Assembly: GCF_000427905.1 (NCBI RefSeq)
Contig: NZ_KE386604.1
Location: 741,053 to 805,052, forward strand
Direction: 5' to 3'
DNA: 64,000 nucleotides
Source of the DNA: Thermocrispum agreste DSM 44070
GTDB taxonomy: Bacteria > Actinomycetota > Actinomycetes > Mycobacteriales > Pseudonocardiaceae
Shown: positions 15,703-23,332 of the stretch, one piece after another
Numbering within the stretch: the stretch's first letter is position 1
Layout of the letters: every line of letters begins with the position of its first letter
Translations under genes and position numbers: made by a program
The notes under the pieces: model-generated
Seen by the model: only the letters and a program-made list of their open reading frames with translations
The model's database searches: none
Told to the model about the DNA's origin: nothing

Positions 15703-16926
15703 ATGTCGAAGATCAAGGTCCAGGGAACCGTCGTCGAGCTCGACGGCGACGAGATGACCCGCATCATCTGGAAGTTCATCAAGGACAAGTTGATCCACCC
15801 GTATCTGGACGTCAACTTGGCCTACTACGACCTGTCGATCCAGGAGCGGGACCGCACCGAAGACCAGGTCACCATCGACGCCGCGCACGCCATCAAGGAG
15901 CACGGCGTCGGTGTCAAGTGCGCCACCATCACCCCGGACGAGGCCAGGGTGGAGGAGTTCGGGCTGAAGAAGATGTGGCGCAGCCCGAACGGCACCATCC
16001 GGAACATCCTCGGCGGCGTGGTGTTCCGCGAGCCGATCATCATCTCCAACATTCCGCGCCTGGTGCCCGGGTGGAAGAAGCCGATCATCATCGGCAGGCA
16101 CGCGCACGGTGACCAGTACAAGGCGACCGACTTCAAGGTGCCCGGCCCGGGCACGGTGACCATCACCTACACCCCGGAGGACGGCTCCGAGCCGATGGAG
16201 CTGGAGGTCGCCACGTTCCCGGAGGGCGGCGGCGTCGCGCTCGGCATGTACAACTACCGCAAGTCCATCGAGGACTTCGCCCGCGCGTCCTTCAACTACG
16301 GCCTGGACCGCGGCTACCCGGTCTACATGTCGACCAAGAACACGATCCTGAAGGCCTACGACGGCATGTTCAAGGACGTGTTCCAAGAGATCTACGAGAA
16401 GGAGTTCAAGGACAAGTTCGAGGCCGCGGGCCTGACCTACGAGCACCGGCTGATCGACGACATGGTCGCCGCCGCGCTGAAGTGGGAGGGCGGCTACGTC
16501 TGGGCCTGCAAGAACTACGACGGCGACGTGCAGTCCGACACGGTCGCGCAGGGCTTCGGCTCGCTCGGCCTGATGACCTCGGTGCTGCGCACCCCGGACG
16601 GCCGCACCGTGGAGGCGGAGGCCGCGCACGGCACGGTCACCCGGCACTACCGGCAGCACCAGGCGGGCAAGCCGACCTCGACCAACCCGATCGCCTCGAT
16701 CTTCGCTTGGACCAGGGGCCTGGAGCACCGCGGCAAGCTGGACAACACCCCGGAGGTCATCGGCTTCGCCAACACGCTGGAGCAGGTGGTCATCGAGACC
16801 GTGGAGAGCGGCAAGATGACCAAGGACCTGGCGCTGCTGGTGGGCAACGACACCCCGTGGCTGACCACGGAGGAGTTCCTGGCCGCGCTGGACGAGAACC
16901 TGCAGCGGAAGATGGCCGCTGCCTGA
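15703..16926 (+). CDS. icd: NADP-dependent isocitrate dehydrogenase (homodimeric)
   Basis: This 407-residue TCA-cycle enzyme decarboxylates isocitrate to 2-oxoglutarate. It is the dimeric, eukaryote-like subtype: Glu-Met-Thr-Arg-Ile-Ile-Trp near the start, Ser-Pro-Asn-Gly-Thr-Ile-Arg-Asn substrate loop (~94-101), Arg-His-Ala-His-Gly-Asp-Gln-Tyr (~131-138), Asp-Asp-Met-Val metal-binding segment and [11 protein letters not shown] cofactor loop. ATG 15703 follows GAGAGGAG. It is monocistronic, with a repeat-rich upstream region and a long inverted repeat downstream. Confidence 0.97.
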   Translation: MSKIKVQGTVVELDGDEMTRIIWKFIKDKLIHPYLDVNLAYYDLSIQERDRTEDQVTIDAAHAIKEHGVGVKCATITPDEARVEEFGLKKMWRSPNGTIRNILGGVVFREPIIISNIPRLVPGWKKPIIIGRHAHGDQYKATDFKVPGPGTVTITYTPEDGSEPMELEVATFPEGGGVALGMYNYRKSIEDFARASFNYGLDRGYPVYMSTKNTILKAYDGMFKDVFQEIYEKEFKDKFEAAGLTYEHRLIDDMVAAALKWEGGYVWACKNYDGDVQSDTVAQGFGSLGLMTSVLRTPDGRTVEAEAAHGTVTRHYRQHQAGKPTSTNPIASIFAWTRGLEHRGKLDNTPEVIGFANTLEQVVIETVESGKMTKDLALLVGNDTPWLTTEEFLAALDENLQRKMAAA

Positions 16927-16940
16927 TCGGCCTGATCGGC

Positions 16941-17024
16941 CGCGCCGCCCGGATGGCAGTCACCCCCGATCGGCTGAAATCGCCCGTCGCAGGGCCGCGA
17001 TCGGACGGCCATCCGGGTGGCGCG
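16941..17024 (+). terminator. Long inverted repeat after icd
   Basis: Bases 16941-16957 pair with 17008-17024 over 17 bp with one G-T pair, starting 14 bp after the icd stop. A second inner CGATCG palindrome lies in the loop. There is no T-run, as is usual in high-GC actinobacteria. It probably acts as a terminator or 3' RNA-stabilising hairpin. Confidence 0.6.
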
Positions 17025-17105
17025 TGTCCCGGACGTGACTGACCGGGGTTACGTTGCTATATCTAGGCGCAGCGTTTCGCGGCAGAGCACGGCGAGGAGC
17101 ACCGG

Positions 17106-17441
17106 GTGATTTTGGGACTACCGAAGCGGGCACTGATCATCGCCGCAGTGCTCGTCGGCGTCTCGGTGATCTACATCATGGGCGGTGAGCCGCGCGCGGG
17201 CGGCTCGGCAGGCGGCGGGAGCACCCATACCAACGGTCCCGGCTGTCAGTTCACGGTCTCCGCGGACGTGCTCAACGTCCGGGCCGAGCCGTCGATCCGG
17301 TCGAAGGTGATCCGGCAGCTCACCCAGGACGAGACCGTCGACGCCAGGCCGACGGTGCGCAACGGCTTCCGGAAGCTGGCCGACGACGGCTGGGTGTACG
17401 AGGAATACATCACCCCGGTCGAGGACGCCACCTGCCGCTGA
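17106..17441 (+). CDS. Membrane-anchored bacterial SH3-domain protein
   Basis: The 111-residue protein has one N-terminal membrane helix (about 8-25), a Gly/Ser-rich linker, then a bacterial SH3 domain (SH3_3). The domain shows Leu-Asn-Val-Arg-Ala-Glu-Pro-Ser (~57-64), a central Arg-Asn-Gly-Phe-Arg-Lys-Leu strand, and Gly-Trp-Val at ~95-97. Two Cys, near residue 47 and at the C-terminus, could form a disulfide outside the membrane. Such domains usually contact peptidoglycan. GTG 17106 follows GAGGAG. It stands alone between icd and xthA. Confidence 0.85.
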   Translation: MILGLPKRALIIAAVLVGVSVIYIMGGEPRAGGSAGGGSTHTNGPGCQFTVSADVLNVRAEPSIRSKVIRQLTQDETVDARPTVRNGFRKLADDGWVYEEYITPVEDATCR

Positions 17442-17542
17442 CCGGCTTGCCGCGCCGCTCGGCCGAGCACCGGGTTTGGTCGTGCCCACACCCGGCGCGA
17501 CGTGCCCGCGAGGGTGTCCGGCGCGCGCGGTAGCCTGCCGCC

Positions 17543-18349
17543 GTGCTCAGGCTGTCCACGATCAACGTCAACGGGTTACGCGCCGCTGCGCGCAAGGGAT
17601 ATGTCGAATGGTTCGCCGCCACGGACGCCGACGTGGTCGCTTTGCAAGAAGTGCGCGCCGAGCCGGAGCAGCTTCCCGACCACGTACTGCGGCCGGAGGG
17701 CTGGCACGCCCAGTTCGCCCCGTCGGCGATCAAGGGGCGGGCCGGTGTCGCCCTGCTGTCCCGCCGCGAGCCGCAGGCCGTCCGGGTCGGCTTCGGGGAT
17801 CCGGAGTTCGACACCGCGGGCCGGTACGTGGAGTGCGAGTTCGAGCGGGTCGTCGTCGGCAGCGTCTATCTGCCCAGCGGTGAGGCGGGCACGCCGAAAC
17901 AGGCGGAGAAGGAACGGTTCATGGGGGCGTTCCTGCTGTACCTGGCGCAGCTGCGGCGGCGGGTGGCCGCCGCGGGCAAGCAGGCCGTGATGATGGGCGA
18001 CTTCAACATCGCGCACACCGAGAACGACCTGAAGAACTGGCGCGGCAACCGGAAGAACTCCGGCTTCCTCCCGGAGGAACGGGAGTGGCTGACCAGGCTG
18101 TACGAGGGCGCGGGGTACGTGGACGTGCACCGCAAGCTCGTGCCGGACGGGCCGGGGCCGTACACGTGGTGGTCCATGCAGGGCAGGGCGTTCGACAACG
18201 ACGCGGGGTGGCGTATCGACCTGCAGGTGGCCACCGCGGAGCTGGCCGAGTCCGCGGTCAGCGCGCGGGTCGAGCGTGCCCCGGCGTGGGACAAGCGGTG
18301 GTCGGACCACGCGCCGCTGACCATCACCTACGACTGGCCGGGGCTGTAG
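17543..18349 (+). CDS. xthA: Exodeoxyribonuclease III (AP endonuclease)
   Basis: The 268-residue ExoIII-family enzyme cleaves DNA at abasic sites and trims 3' blocking groups. Catalytic signatures are Ile-Asn-Val-Asn-Gly-Leu-Arg-Ala at the start, Leu-Gln-Glu (metal-binding Glu ~38), Gly-Asp-Phe-Asn-Ile-Ala (~154-159), and the terminal Trp-Ser-Asp-His-Ala-Pro-Leu with the catalytic Asp-His pair. GTG 17543 sits exactly at the homologous N-terminus. Length is normal for the family. Confidence 0.95.
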   Translation: MLRLSTINVNGLRAAARKGYVEWFAATDADVVALQEVRAEPEQLPDHVLRPEGWHAQFAPSAIKGRAGVALLSRREPQAVRVGFGDPEFDTAGRYVECEFERVVVGSVYLPSGEAGTPKQAEKERFMGAFLLYLAQLRRRVAAAGKQAVMMGDFNIAHTENDLKNWRGNRKNSGFLPEEREWLTRLYEGAGYVDVHRKLVPDGPGPYTWWSMQGRAFDNDAGWRIDLQVATAELAESAVSARVERAPAWDKRWSDHAPLTITYDWPGL

Positions 18350-18460
18350 CGCCACCGGGCCGGTCGAGCGCGGCGACGGCTGTGGCCCGGCCGAGCGGGT
18401 GACGGTCGTGGTCGAGCCGGTCCGCTGCTCGTCCCGGCAGGCGCCTGCCGAGCCGGCCGG

Positions 18461-18787
18461 TCAGTCCTGCTGGTCCGCGCGGGACGAACCCTCGGCCAGG
18501 TACTTCTCCACCCGCTCCACCTTGGCCTTGAGCTGGTTGTCGTAGCCGGGGCGGATGTCGGCCTTGAGCACGAGTCCGACGCGCGGCGAGCGGGCGGCGA
18601 CCACGTCGACGGCGCGTTTGATCACCGCCATCACCTCGTCCCACTCGCCTTCGATGTTGGTGAACATGGCGTTGGTCTCGCAGGGGAGACCGGACTCGCG
18701 AACCACGCGCACTGCCTCGGCGACCACCTCGCCAACGCCGCCGGTTTCGTCGTTTGCTGCCGGGCTGATGCTGAATGCAACGATCAC
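18461..18787 (-). CDS. MTH1187/YkoF-type thiamine-binding protein
   Basis: The 108-residue ferredoxin-like protein belongs to the MTH1187 (DUF77) family, known to bind thiamine or its precursors in some members. The Ile-Val-Ala-Phe-Ser-Ile-Ser-Pro strand, [13 protein letters not shown] motif and Lys-Ala-Asp-Ile-Arg-Pro-Gly C-terminal strand are present. I chose GTG 18787 because the family starts directly with the first beta strand; GTG 18793 is equally possible. There is no strong ribosome site, and a low-complexity repeat region lies immediately upstream. Confidence 0.85.
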   Translation of the reverse strand: MIVAFSISPAANDETGGVGEVVAEAVRVVRESGLPCETNAMFTNIEGEWDEVMAVIKRAVDVVAARSPRVGLVLKADIRPGYDNQLKAKVERVEKYLAEGSSRADQQD

Positions 18788-18829
18788 GCCCACAGTCTGG
18801 CTCAGAGCGGGCCGGTCGTGCAGGGGCTT

Positions 18830-19185
18830 CGGTGACCGGCCGGCGCTGGCGGGCTGTGGTGCTGTGGTGCTGGGGCGCTGGCGGGCTGGGGTGCTGGGGC
18901 GCCCGCGCGCTTCCCTGCTGCCGTGCTCCCGTGCGCACGTCCTCCCGTACGCCCGCACGCACGTGTGCTCGCACGCGCGCGAGTGGCCGCGAGTGGCCTG
19001 GCCTCAGACGACCGGCCTGCCGGTGCGCAGGCGCCGACGCGCGCACGCGCGCGAGTGGCCTGGCCCCATCGGTAACATGCGCGGGCCCGCGGCCACGTGC
19101 GCACGCGCGAGGCGGTGCACTCCGCCACCGAGCCGCCGGGTCGCGACCCCGCAGCCACGTGCACACGCGCGCGAGCGGCCTGGGC
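18830..19185. repeat. Purine-pyrimidine alternating, repeat-rich intergenic region
   Basis: The left part is rich in GTGCTG-type repeats. The right part contains long CG/CA alternation. CGCACGCGCGCGAGTGGCC occurs at 18970-18988 and 19042-19060, with a diverged copy at 19162-19180 and shorter copies between. Such alternation can adopt Z-DNA. The minus-strand frame would encode repeated Arg-Pro-Leu-Ala-Arg-Val units, but there is no start signal, so I do not call a gene. Confidence 0.7.
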
Positions 19186-19251
19186 GCCACCGCGGTGACC
19201 GGAATGCGAGACTGAAGCCCGAGCCGACCGACACGCTGCGAGGAGCCTGAC

Positions 19252-19533
19252 GTGATCACTGCGATCGTGCTGATCAATGCCGACACCCATCGCATTCCCG
19301 AGGTCGCCGAGACGCTGGCCGGGCTGGACGGTGTGAGCGAGGTCTTCTCGGTGACCGGGCAGTTCGACATCCTGGCCATCGTGCGGGTGCGCAGGCACGA
19401 GGAGCTGGCCCAGGTCATCCCCGGCCGGATCAACAAGGTCGACGGCGTGCGGTCGACCGAGACGCACATCGCCTTCCAGACCTACTCCAAGCACGACCTG
19501 GAGGCCGCGTTCGCGCTCGGCGCCGAGCACTGA
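19252..19533 (+). CDS. Stand-alone Lrp/AsnC ligand-binding (RAM) domain protein
   Basis: The 93-residue protein is a single AsnC-type effector domain without the DNA-binding helix-turn-helix. It starts with Ile-Thr-Ala-Ile-Val-Leu-Ile, and Val-Thr-Gly-Gln-Phe-Asp-Ile-Leu is near 40-47. Stand-alone domains of this kind form oligomers and bind amino acids or act as partners of full Lrp proteins. GTG 19252 directly follows GAGGAGCCTGAC. There is no obvious operon partner. Confidence 0.9.
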   Translation: MITAIVLINADTHRIPEVAETLAGLDGVSEVFSVTGQFDILAIVRVRRHEELAQVIPGRINKVDGVRSTETHIAFQTYSKHDLEAAFALGAEH

Positions 19534-19626
19534 CCGGCAACCGGGCGGCCAGCTCGGCGTCACACAGCCTGCCGCGCACCGTCGACGCCCGCCCACTCGT
19601 TCACGCGGACTACCGTGTCCGCGGCC

Positions 19627-20640
19627 TCATCGGCCCGCCACGGTGTTCCGATCCGTGGCCCTCGCTTCGGCCGTCGTTCGCGGCGCGCGCAGCACGCGGA
19701 TCATGTACCAATAGCTGGGCAGCACGATCATCAGCCCGCAGATCAGGATGCCCAGGATCAGGCTCGCGGTGCCCTCACTGGCCACGCGCAGCGGAACCTC
19801 GCCCGGCAGCACCCACGGTTGCATGGCCAGGGCCCACCCACCGAGCAGGGCGGCGGGCGCACCGGCGGCCGCCACCCGCGCCAGCTGGTAGTGCCCGCGC
19901 CTGACCAGTTCCAGGGCGAGCGCCCCGCACACCACGCTGATCGCCATGGCGGGCAGCGACAGCTGCCGGGCGAACCACGCAGGCAGCAGCGGCAACGCCG
20001 CCAGAGCCAGGCCACCGGCGATCACCCCGGTGACCAAGGCCCGTACCCGCAGGCGGTTCACCAGTTCCTCGTCGCCTTCCCGGTCGGCGTCGGCGGTCAG
20101 GTAGACCGCGGCCAGGAAACCGCACGCCGCCACCGCCAGCAGCCCGCTCACCAGCGGCAGCGGCGCCAGGAACGGTGCGAGGAAGCCCGCCGACCCGTCG
20201 GCGCGCACCCTGCCGGTGGTGATCCCACCGGCCGCAGCGCCGAAGGCGAACGGCGTGACCAGCGAGGACACCGCGAAGATCCGGGCCCACAGCCCGGTGC
20301 CACGGACCGGCCTGCCCCCGTACGGCGCGCCGTACTGGCGGAACGCGAACGCGGCACCGCGCAGCACGATGCCCAGCAGCGCGATCGACAACGGGCCGGT
20401 CAGTGACCGCGACAGCGCGGCGAACGCCTCGGGGAAGCCGGAGAACAACGCGATGGCCACGAAGATCAGCCACACGTGGTTCGCCTCCCACACCGGCGCC
20501 ATGGACCGCACCACGAGCTCGCGTTGCCGCCGCTGCCGGGACAGGTCCCACAACCCGGCGCCGAAGTCCGCGCCGCCGAGCACCGCGTAGGCGGTCAGCC
20601 CGACGAGGACCAGCAATCCCAGGCCTTCGGTCACCGTCAT
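19627..20640 (-). CDS. cydB: Cytochrome bd quinol oxidase subunit II
   Basis: The 337-residue polytopic membrane protein begins with the family's first helix (Ala-Val-Leu-Gly-Gly-Ala-Asp-Phe-Gly-Ala-Gly-Leu-Trp). It contains Pro-Val-Trp-Glu-Ala-Asn-His-Val-Trp-Leu-Ile near 48-58 and Gly-Ile-Val-Leu-Arg-Gly-Ala-Ala-Phe-Ala-Phe-Arg around 90-101, both hallmarks of CydB. It pairs with CydA to reduce oxygen with high affinity. Its ATG overlaps the cydA stop as ATGA. The cydDC exporter genes that often follow are absent here. Confidence 0.96.
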   Translation of the reverse strand: MTVTEGLGLLVLVGLTAYAVLGGADFGAGLWDLSRQRRQRELVVRSMAPVWEANHVWLIFVAIALFSGFPEAFAALSRSLTGPLSIALLGIVLRGAAFAFRQYGAPYGGRPVRGTGLWARIFAVSSLVTPFAFGAAAGGITTGRVRADGSAGFLAPFLAPLPLVSGLLAVAACGFLAAVYLTADADREGDEELVNRLRVRALVTGVIAGGLALAALPLLPAWFARQLSLPAMAISVVCGALALELVRRGHYQLARVAAAGAPAALLGGWALAMQPWVLPGEVPLRVASEGTASLILGILICGLMIVLPSYWYMIRVLRAPRTTAEARATDRNTVAGR

Positions 20641-21959
20641 GCCGCACTCCGTTCCATCTCGACGGGCGCCGGATCGGTCGGCCGCGGCCCCTGGGCGATG
20701 CGCCGCAGGATCGCGACCAGCGCGACCGACAGCGCCAGGTAGACCGCGATCGTCACGTACAGGTAGATGGCTAGCCCGGTCTGGCTGGTCAGCGCGTCAG
20801 CGGTGCGCATCACCTGGAAGACGATCCACGGCTGCCGCCCGACCTCGGTGACGATCCAGCCCGCGATCAGCGCCACGAACGGCGCAGGCCCGGCGGCCGC
20901 GAGCGCGAGCAGGAATCGCCGGTCGTCGGTGGGATGACCGCCGCGCCGCCGGTCGCGGCGATACCGCCACGCCGCGTAGGCCGCGAGCGCGATCAACGCG
21001 ACACCGATGCCGACCATGACCTGGAAGGCCAGGTGGGTGATGCCCGCGGGGGGCCGATCGGCCGCCGGAATGGCGTCCAGCCCGGTGATCCGCGCGTCCG
21101 GGTCGAACCGCAGCATCAGCGACAGCAGCTTGGGAATCTCGAACGGCCCGAACGAGAAGGCCGCACCGTCCTGGGTGACCTCGACACCCTCCATCGCCGC
21201 GAACTTGGCCGGCTGCTCGTCGGCCACCACCCTGGTCGCCCAGTCACCGACCAGCGCCTGCGGCACCGCAAGGCTCAGCCCGAGCGTCGCGCCCGCCGCC
21301 AGCCCTCGGCGGTGGTAGCCGTCCCGCTTCGCCGGGTCCCGCAGCATGGCGGTGGCGTACACCGCGGCGACCGCCAGCCCGGTGCACATGAATGCCGCCA
21401 GCAGCATGTGCGTCAGCTGGGTTCCGGTCGTCGGGGTCAGAAACGGCCCGAGCGGTTCGGTGGAGATCAGCTCGCCGTCCGGGCCGCGGACCAGGCCGAC
21501 CGGGCCGTTCATCCACGCATTGGCGGTGGTGACGAACAGCGCCGACGCCACTCCGGACAGCCCGATCGGGATCCCGCACAGCAGGTGCTTGCGCGGGCTG
21601 AGCCGGTCCCACCCGTACAGGTAGAGCGCCAGGAAGATCGCTTCCAGGAAGAACGCGAACGACTCCAGCGTGAACGACACCCCGAACGCCGAGCCGAAGC
21701 GTTCCATGAAGTGCGGCCACAGCAGGCCGAACTCGACCGACAGCACGGTCCCGGACACCGCGCCGACGGCGAACAGCACCGCCACCGCCTTGGACCAGCG
21801 GCGGGCGAGTGCGGTCCAGCGGACGTCCCCGGTGCGCAGTCCCCGCCACTCGGCCCAGAGCATCAGCCACGGCATGCCCACGCCGAGCACGGCGAACACG
21901 ATGTGGAAGCCCAGGGACAACGCCATCTGCTCCCGGGCCGCGGTCAGGTCGTCGAGCAT
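20637..21959 (-). CDS. cydA: Cytochrome bd quinol oxidase subunit I
   Basis: The 440-residue haem-binding subunit has His19 in Gly-Phe-His, Glu99 and Glu106 in the Leu-Glu-Ser-Phe-Ala-Phe-Phe-Leu-Glu helix, His184 in Gln-Leu-Thr-His-Met, and Gly-Arg-Gln-Pro-Trp near 370. The quinol-binding Q loop is the short form. Together with CydB it is a proton-pump-free terminal oxidase used at low oxygen or under respiratory inhibition. The start at 21959 lies 14 bp from the first of two perfect palindromes that also face the divergent BlaI gene, so BlaI control is likely. Confidence 0.97.
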   Translation of the reverse strand: MLDDLTAAREQMALSLGFHIVFAVLGVGMPWLMLWAEWRGLRTGDVRWTALARRWSKAVAVLFAVGAVSGTVLSVEFGLLWPHFMERFGSAFGVSFTLESFAFFLEAIFLALYLYGWDRLSPRKHLLCGIPIGLSGVASALFVTTANAWMNGPVGLVRGPDGELISTEPLGPFLTPTTGTQLTHMLLAAFMCTGLAVAAVYATAMLRDPAKRDGYHRRGLAAGATLGLSLAVPQALVGDWATRVVADEQPAKFAAMEGVEVTQDGAAFSFGPFEIPKLLSLMLRFDPDARITGLDAIPAADRPPAGITHLAFQVMVGIGVALIALAAYAAWRYRRDRRRGGHPTDDRRFLLALAAAGPAPFVALIAGWIVTEVGRQPWIVFQVMRTADALTSQTGLAIYLYVTIAVYLALSVALVAILRRIAQGPRPTDPAPVEMERSAA

Positions 21960-21972
21960 GACACCACCATAC

Positions 21973-22007
21973 TTCTACATCACGTAGAATTTCTACGTGC
22001 TGTAGAA
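21973..22007. promoter_or_regulatory. Double BlaI-type operator between cydA and blaI
   Basis: Two palindromes of identical arms, TTCTAC-N5-GTAGAA, occupy 21973-21989 and 21991-22007, 18 bp apart centre to centre. TACA/TGTA-type palindromes are the known target of BlaI/MecI repressors. The pair lies 14 bp before cydA and 8 bp before the regulator gene, so it should cover both promoters. Confidence 0.85.
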
Positions 22008-22014
22008 TACAGGC

Positions 22015-22356
22015 ATGCCACCCTTGCCCGATCTGGAACGTGCCGTGATGGACGTGCTGTGGTCCGCCGATCGCCCGCTGACCGCGCGGGACGTGCAGCA
22101 GGCGCTGTCCGATCGCGCGCTGGCCACCACCACCGTGCTCACCGTGCTCGGCAGGCTGGAGCGCAAAGGACTGGTGAGCCGCGCCAAAGCGGGCAGGGCG
22201 TACCAGTACCGGCCGCGGTCGAGCAGGGAGGAACACATCGCCGAGTTGATGCGGGACGTGCTGGACGCGGCACCGGATCGCGCCGCTGCGCTGGCCAGCT
22301 TCCTCGGCACCGTTCCGCCTGACGACCGCAAGACGCTGCGCGACCTGTTGCGATGA
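22015..22356 (+). CDS. BlaI/MecI/CopY family transcriptional repressor
   Basis: The 113-residue winged-helix repressor has the Asp-Leu-Glu-Arg-Ala-Val-Met-Asp-Val-Leu-Trp opening helix, a recognition helix with Thr-Thr-Thr-Val-Leu-Thr-Val-Leu-Gly-Arg-Leu, and the Arg-Ala-Tyr-Gln-Tyr wing. The C-terminus is a dimerisation helix. Members are inactivated by proteolysis through a partner M56 peptidase. The next gene encodes exactly such a protein and overlaps by ATGA. The double operator upstream predicts autorepression and, unusually, repression of the divergent cydAB. Confidence 0.94.
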   Translation: MPPLPDLERAVMDVLWSADRPLTARDVQQALSDRALATTTVLTVLGRLERKGLVSRAKAGRAYQYRPRSSREEHIAELMRDVLDAAPDRAAALASFLGTVPPDDRKTLRDLLR

Positions 22357-23237
22357 CGTGGGCCTGGCCGGTGCTGCTGGTGCTCGGGGTGGCACTGGCC
22401 GATCCGGTGAGCCGCTGGCTCGCCGCAGCGTGCTGGACGCACCGGGACCCGGTCGGAGCGCTGTTGCTGTGGCAGGCGGTCGGGCTCGCCGGTGGCCTGG
22501 CGCTGCTGGGCGCGGGAGTCACGGCCGCGCTGGCGCCGCTGGGCGACGGCCTGTGGGACGCCGCCGGAGCGGTACTGGACGGACGGCTGGCGGAGCTGGA
22601 CGCCTGGCGGTGGGTCGTACTGGCGATCACCGTCGTAATCGCCGCTCGATTGCTGGGCGTGCTCGCGGTCGTCGGAGTGCGGACCTTGCGTGCGCGCCGG
22701 AGGCATCGCGGCCTGCTCGACGTGCTGGCGACGCCGTGGCCTGCGGTCCCCGGCGCGCTGGTGCTGGATCACCCGGTTCCGGTGGCCTACTGCCTGCCGG
22801 GGCCGAAGTCCCGGGTCGTGGTCAGCCGGGGCGCTTTGACCACGCTCGAGCGCACGGAGTTGTCCGCGGTGCTCGCGCACGAGCAGGCTCACCTGCGTGA
22901 GCGGCACGATCTGGTGGTGCTGCCGTTCGTCGCGTGGGGTGCGACCGTTCGCGGCGTGCCCGGGTTGACTGCCGCGCAGCGCGCAGTGGCGGCATTGATC
23001 GAGATGCGGGCGGATGACGTGGCCGCCAGGGAAGTGGGCGACGAGGCGCTCGGAAGAGCCTTGCAGGCTGTGAGCGGCGGAGCCCACGGCGCCACGCACA
23101 CCGTGTTCACCGCGGCCACCGAGCAGCGGCTGGCCCGGGTGCACGACCGCCCACCGCCGCTACCGCTGGCAGCGCGCGTCGCGGTCAGGCTTGCGGCGCT
23201 GCTGCTCCTCGCGGTGCCGACCGCGCTGCTGCTGTAG
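22353..23237 (+). CDS. M56 family membrane zinc metallopeptidase (BlaR1-like, no sensor domain)
   Basis: The 294-residue protein has hydrophobic segments at both ends (about 5-20, 40-60, 86-108, and the last ~20 residues). A zincin motif His176-Glu-Gln-Ala-His180 lies in a cytosolic loop, followed by Glu-Met-Arg-Ala-Asp that could supply the third ligand. Unlike BlaR1 it carries no penicillin-binding sensor domain. It is translationally coupled to the BlaI gene and probably cleaves it in response to a membrane or envelope signal. The signal is unknown. Confidence 0.93.
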   Translation: MTWAWPVLLVLGVALADPVSRWLAAACWTHRDPVGALLLWQAVGLAGGLALLGAGVTAALAPLGDGLWDAAGAVLDGRLAELDAWRWVVLAITVVIAARLLGVLAVVGVRTLRARRRHRGLLDVLATPWPAVPGALVLDHPVPVAYCLPGPKSRVVVSRGALTTLERTELSAVLAHEQAHLRERHDLVVLPFVAWGATVRGVPGLTAAQRAVAALIEMRADDVAAREVGDEALGRALQAVSGGAHGATHTVFTAATEQRLARVHDRPPPLPLAARVAVRLAALLLLAVPTALLL

Positions 23238-23332
23238 GCGAGCAGCGGACGGTGATCGTGGAGCCGATTCAGCCTACGCATCCCCCTCGCGCCGTTGCCT
23301 CGAGCCGTCCCCGGCGCGCCCACCACGAACGA

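Noticed and set aside
18801-19215. Minus-strand Arg/Ala-rich repeat protein in the CG-rich tract
   Set aside because: The repeats come from the DNA pattern itself; no start codon with ribosome site and no conserved domain was seen.
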